DNA from: Paracoccaceae bacterium
Lineage (GTDB): Bacteria; Pseudomonadota; Alphaproteobacteria; Rhodobacterales; Rhodobacteraceae
Reading direction: 5' to 3'
NCBI GenBank assembly: GCA_024742655.1
Contig: JANSYB010000048.1
Span: 1 to 9,210 of the forward strand
DNA: 9,210 nt
Shown: one piece after another, positions 6,359 through 9,210 of the stretch
Layout: each line of letters begins with the position of its first letter
Position numbering within the stretch: the stretch's first letter is position 1
Program-made: the position numbers and the translations under genes
The notes under the pieces: model-generated
Database searches by the model: none
Told to the model about the DNA's origin: nothing
What the model saw: only the letters and a program-made list of their open reading frames with translations

Positions 6359-6942
6359 GCGCGGCCGGCCTCGGCCGAAAGGGCCAGCGCGTCGATTCCC
6401 AGCTTTTTCAGCGCCGCCTCCCACTTGGTGGCGTCGGGGGTATCGAACACGATGGCCTTGTCGGCATCGACGGTCAGCCACGCGTTCTGGCCCAGCTCGG
6501 ATTCCAGCTGCCCGGGCCCCCAGCCGGCATAGCCCAGCGCCACGATATTGTGGGACGGGCCGCGCCCCTCGGCAAGGTCCTCGAGGATGTCCATCGTGGC
6601 GGTCATCGCGAAATCGTCGTTCACGTCCAGCGTCGAGATCGAAGAATGATAGCCGTAATCGTGCAGGACGAAGCCGCGGCCATGTTCCACCGGCCCGCCG
6701 AAATGCACCGGCAGGTCGCGGGCATCCTCGCCGCGCTTGATGTCCAGCTGTTCCAGCAGGTCGCGCAGGCGCAACTCGTCCGTGGTCTTGTTGACGATCA
6801 GGCCCATGGCGCCCTCGTCGGAATGTGCGCACATGAACACGACCGAGTTGGCAAACCGCGGATCGCCCATGCCCGGCATCGCGATCAGAAGCTTTCCATT
6901 GAGGTCCATCTCACTTACGTCAGTTGTGCTTTTCGTGTCCAT
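6355..6942 (-). CDS. YqgE/AlgH family protein (UPF0301, DUF179)
   Basis: A 195-residue protein that matches the YqgE/AlgH family along its whole length. Marks are GKLLIAMPGMGDPRF (16-30), SVVFMCAHS (33-41), GAMGLIVNK (44-52), HFGGPV (80-85), the GYAGWGPGQLE stretch (137-147), and a C-terminal FDTPDATKWEAAL (166-178). There is no signal peptide or membrane segment, so it is cytoplasmic. The family fold is known but the biochemical role is not; the AlgH name comes from a link to alginate regulation in Pseudomonas and does not fix a function here. The start is set at ATG 6942; the open frame extends further upstream to 7110, but that extension is not like the family. ATG 6909 (MDLNGKLL) is an alternative closer to the usual N-terminus. 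The gene is divergent from the DsbD-like gene. Confidence 0.9.
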   Translation of the reverse strand: MDTKSTTDVSEMDLNGKLLIAMPGMGDPRFANSVVFMCAHSDEGAMGLIVNKTTDELRLRDLLEQLDIKRGEDARDLPVHFGGPVEHGRGFVLHDYGYHSSISTLDVNDDFAMTATMDILEDLAEGRGPSHNIVALGYAGWGPGQLESELGQNAWLTVDADKAIVFDTPDATKWEAALKKLGIDALALSAEAGRA

Positions 6943-6980
6943 GACCTCAATGATGGGGGCGTGACAGGCACAGTGCAAGC

Positions 6981-6995
6981 GTGTCATCGTGACAC
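6981..6995. promoter_or_regulatory. Inverted repeat in the yqgE/DsbD-like divergent region
   Basis: GTGTCA (6981-6986) and TGACAC (6990-6995) are perfect 6-base arms around a TCG spacer. The repeat is located 38 bases upstream of the yqgE start and 62 bases upstream of the DsbD-like start. Position and symmetry suit a dimeric regulator's operator, possibly acting on both genes. I do not recognise it as the site of a named regulator, and it could equally be a chance dyad. Confidence 0.35.
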
Positions 6996-7057
6996 CGGCA
7001 AGATTTCTCGCCTGAAAGTGAGTTGGCATTTCAGCCCGGATGCCCCATCTGGATAGG

Positions 7058-7864
7058 ATGATCAGAGTGCTCAAGCATATCCGCGTTCTCGCGCTGTCCC
7101 TTCTGGCCATGCCTGCGCTGGCCCAGGAAAGCGATCTTGTCGAGGCGCGGATCCTGACCGGCTGGCGCCTGCCCGACGGGACGCATCAGGCCGGGTTGGA
7201 AATCCGTTTGCGCGATGGCTGGAAAACCTACTGGCGCGCGCCGGGGGATGCGGGTATTCCGCCCCGCTTTAACTGGAGCGGGTCGCGCAATCTACGCGCG
7301 GTCGAGGTGGAATGGCCCACCCCGCGCGAGATCGATCAGGGTGGCATGACCACGATCGGCTATGAAAAGGCCGTGATCCTGCCCCTGCGGATCACGCCCC
7401 GGCGCGACGGTCAGTCGGTCTCACTGTCGGGTGAGGTCGACATGGGCGTGTGCAGTGATGTCTGCGTGCCTGTGACATTGTCGCTTGATCAGGATTTGCC
7501 GCGCAGCGCAACAAAGCCAGATCCGCGCATCATCGCCGCCCTGGCCAGCCGGCCCTATTCGGCGCAGGAGGCCGGCGTGTCGCGCGTGGCCTGCCGTATA
7601 TCGCCGGCCAAGGACGGGCTTCACCTGCGCGCCGAGATCGACCTGCCGGGTACCGGCGGGCGCGAACTGGCCGTGATCGAGACGTCCGACCCCAATATCT
7701 GGGTCGCCCCGGCCAAAACGACGCGGCAGGGCGGGCGGCTGGTGGCCGAGGTGGACATGTATCATGTGGACGGGCGGTCCTTTGCGCTGGACCGGTCGGG
7801 CCTGCGGATCACGGTGCTGGGCCGGGGCAGTGCCGTTGATATTCAGGGATGCCCGGCAGGCTGA
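7058..7864 (+). CDS. Secreted DsbD N-terminal (alpha) domain-like protein
   Basis: A 268-residue exported protein. Residues 1-22 form a signal peptide (basic start MIRVLKHIR, hydrophobic core, AMPALA before Q23). The mature part resembles the N-terminal DsbD/ScsB alpha-type domain (PF11412): GWKTYWRAPGDAGIPP (54-69), WPTPREI (86-92), GYEKAVILPL (101-110) and the redox pair C132-SDV-C136 in MGVCSDVCVP. In DsbD that CxxxC pair passes electrons from the membrane domain to periplasmic thiol partners. Here the membrane transporter and C-terminal thioredoxin domain are absent, so it may work with a separate CcdA/DsbD-type membrane protein or have another thiol role; the partner is unknown. Two further cysteines (C179, C265) are present. 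ATG 7058 gives the compact signal peptide and follows GGATAGG; ATG 7040 would add six residues. It ends overlapping the RND gene. Confidence 0.82.
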   Translation: MIRVLKHIRVLALSLLAMPALAQESDLVEARILTGWRLPDGTHQAGLEIRLRDGWKTYWRAPGDAGIPPRFNWSGSRNLRAVEVEWPTPREIDQGGMTTIGYEKAVILPLRITPRRDGQSVSLSGEVDMGVCSDVCVPVTLSLDQDLPRSATKPDPRIIAALASRPYSAQEAGVSRVACRISPAKDGLHLRAEIDLPGTGGRELAVIETSDPNIWVAPAKTTRQGGRLVAEVDMYHVDGRSFALDRSGLRITVLGRGSAVDIQGCPAG

Positions 7865-9210
7865 CGCCGCAACAGGCGCGCCAGCCCCATCGCGGTATAA
7901 AGCGCCACCACGATCACCAGTAACCCGCCGATAAAGACGGCCAAGGCAGCCGTCATCGCGGGCAGGCCCGCCAGCATCGGCACCGATGATGTTATCGGGC
8001 CGGGCAGCGCGCCCTGAACCGCCGTCAGGCCCAATGTCACCGCCAGCCATGCCGCGCAGACCGCCGCGCCGGCCATGATCGGCAGGCGCACGTTCCGCTT
8101 GCGGAACCGCAGCGCGCGGCGCAGCGCATCGGTCTCGCGCCGCACGTCATGCTGTATCGCGATGATCGCCGGCACCACCAGCAGCACCAGCAACATCCCG
8201 AAGCCAAGCCCATAGACCAGCGTGATCACCGTCGGCTTGATGAACTGGGCCTGCGTGGATTGCTCGAAAAGCAGCGGCGTCAGGCCCAGAACCGTGGTCA
8301 GCGTTGTCAGGATCACCGGGCGCAGACGGTCTGCCGCGCCGTCGATGATCGACGGGATCAGCCCGCGGTCGCGCGCATGTTCGTCGATCGTCGTGACCAG
8401 CACGATGGAATCGTTGATGATGATCCCGGTCATGCCCAACAGGCCCACGACCGTGAACATGCTGAGCGGGACGCCCCATTGCATATGACCATAGATCGTG
8501 CCGACAAGGCCGAACGGAATGATCGCCATGACCACGATCGGCCGTGTCCAGCTGGCAAAGACCCAGGCTAGCACGAGGTAGATGCCCGTCAGGGTCAGGA
8601 TCAGGCCGGTGCGCGCGTCGGCCAGGAATTCATCCTCCTGCTCAGAGAGCCCGCCAAGGCGCCATTCGACCTGGTGCACGCTGGCGATGCGGGGCAGGAT
8701 CTCGGTCTCCAGCGCCTCGGACACGGCCTGTGCGCGGGCCGGATCATCCTCGGAGATATCGCCGGTGACGTTCACGAGGTGGATGCCGTTCTCGCGCCGG
8801 ATGGTGGAAAACCCGATCCGCCGGTCCACGCTGACGATATCGGCCAGCGGCACATAGGCGCCGGTTTCGGTGCGAATCTGCATCCGTTCAAGGAAATCGG
8901 CGGTCAACTCGCCCTCGGGCAACTCCACCCGGATTTCCGCGCTGCGCGGCCCGTCGGGATAGGTGGCCGCCTCGATCCCGGTCACCCGGTGGCGCAGAAC
9001 CCGGCCCAGCCCATCGATGCTGAAGCCCAGAGATTGCCCCTGCGGTGTCAGGTCAAGGATCAGCTCCTCCTTGTCATAGGACAGGTTGTCCTGCACCGCC
9101 GAGACCTCGGGAAAACGCAACAGCGCCTGCTTGAGCGCCTCTGACGCCGCCTTGAGCGTATCGGCGGAGGCGCCGAAGAATTCCACGTCCAGCGCATCGC
9201 CCCCCGGGCC
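7843..9210 (-). CDS. RND efflux transporter permease subunit (C-terminal part, start outside window)
   Basis: The frame is open across the right edge and ends in a stop at 7843-7845, giving about 455 residues of a protein normally over 1,000 long. The internal GTG at 9186 is not a real start because the frame continues to 9210 with family-like sequence. Counting from that GTG, residues 1-190 are periplasmic docking/porter sequence. Membrane helices TM8-TM12 follow at about 194-212, 216-233, 243-267, 290-306 and 320-343, with GMTGIIINDSIVLV (251-264) typical of AcrB/MexB-like and related RND pumps. The protein would use proton flow to export a substrate through a three-part envelope complex. 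After TM12 there is an unusual tail of about 100 residues with two more hydrophobic stretches (about 369-390 and 410-436). The adaptor gene would be expected upstream on the minus strand, outside the window. Substrate unknown. Confidence 0.88.
   Translation of the reverse strand, partial: GPGGDALDVEFFGASADTLKAASEALKQALLRFPEVSAVQDNLSYDKEELILDLTPQGQSLGFSIDGLGRVLRHRVTGIEAATYPDGPRSAEIRVELPEGELTADFLERMQIRTETGAYVPLADIVSVDRRIGFSTIRRENGIHLVNVTGDISEDDPARAQAVSEALETEILPRIASVHQVEWRLGGLSEQEDEFLADARTGLILTLTGIYLVLAWVFASWTRPIVVMAIIPFGLVGTIYGHMQWGVPLSMFTVVGLLGMTGIIINDSIVLVTTIDEHARDRGLIPSIIDGAADRLRPVILTTLTTVLGLTPLLFEQSTQAQFIKPTVITLVYGLGFGMLLVLLVVPAIIAIQHDVRRETDALRRALRFRKRNVRLPIMAGAAVCAAWLAVTLGLTAVQGALPGPITSSVPMLAGLPAMTAALAVFIGGLLVIVVALYTAMGLARLLRRQPAGHP

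Noticed and set aside
7025..7044. GGCAT...ATGCC inverted repeat near the DsbD-like start
   Set aside because: Five-base arms with a 10-base loop are expected by chance, and there is no other sign of a leader structure.

Overview
The window is high-GC, densely coding DNA. Its gene content and neighbour pairs (a YqgE/AlgH gene divergent from a stand-alone DsbD N-terminal-domain protein, a TupA-type binding protein next to a HTH/PBP-like regulator, GT81 synthase with HAD phosphatase) suggest a marine alphaproteobacterium of the Rhodobacteraceae (Roseobacter group). That placement is inferred from protein style and synteny; there is no rRNA or tRNA here to confirm it.

Layout. (1) 1-567, + strand: the 3' end of a tungstate ABC transporter binding protein (tupA), followed by a strong 11-bp-stem hairpin. 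(2) 623-1522, +: a one-component regulator with an excisionase/MerR-like HTH and a periplasmic-binding-like sensor domain, probably controlling oxyanion (tungstate/molybdate) uptake. (3) 1556-3575, +: two overlapping genes, a HAD phosphatase of the mannosyl/glucosyl-3-phosphoglycerate phosphatase family (gpgP) and a GT81 glucosyl-3-phosphoglycerate synthase (gpgS). (4) 3588-5324, - strand: a GH13_18 phosphorylase, best read as glucosylglycerate phosphorylase, converging on gpgS with a 12-base gap. (5) 5579-6337, +: a class II aldolase/adducin-type gene interrupted by one in-frame amber codon. (6) 6355-6942, -: a YqgE/AlgH (UPF0301) protein. (7) 7058-7864, +: a secreted DsbD-alpha-like protein. 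(8) 7843-9210, -: the C-terminal part of an RND efflux permease that runs off the right edge.

How the genes fit together. The central block is the most coherent unit. GpgS would join NDP-glucose to 3-phosphoglycerate, GpgP would remove the phosphate to give glucosylglycerate (a compatible solute), and the phosphorylase would recover it as glucose 1-phosphate and glycerate. Together these make a self-contained make-and-recycle module for one osmolyte. The tup genes to its left and the yqgE/dsbD-like/RND genes to its right look functionally separate.

Non-coding DNA is short everywhere. The longest gap (5325-5578, about 250 bases) is the divergent promoter region between the phosphorylase and the aldolase. 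Stop-spanning hairpins sit at both short convergent junctions (3574-3600 and 6334-6358). I saw no mobile element, CRISPR array, tRNA or rRNA.
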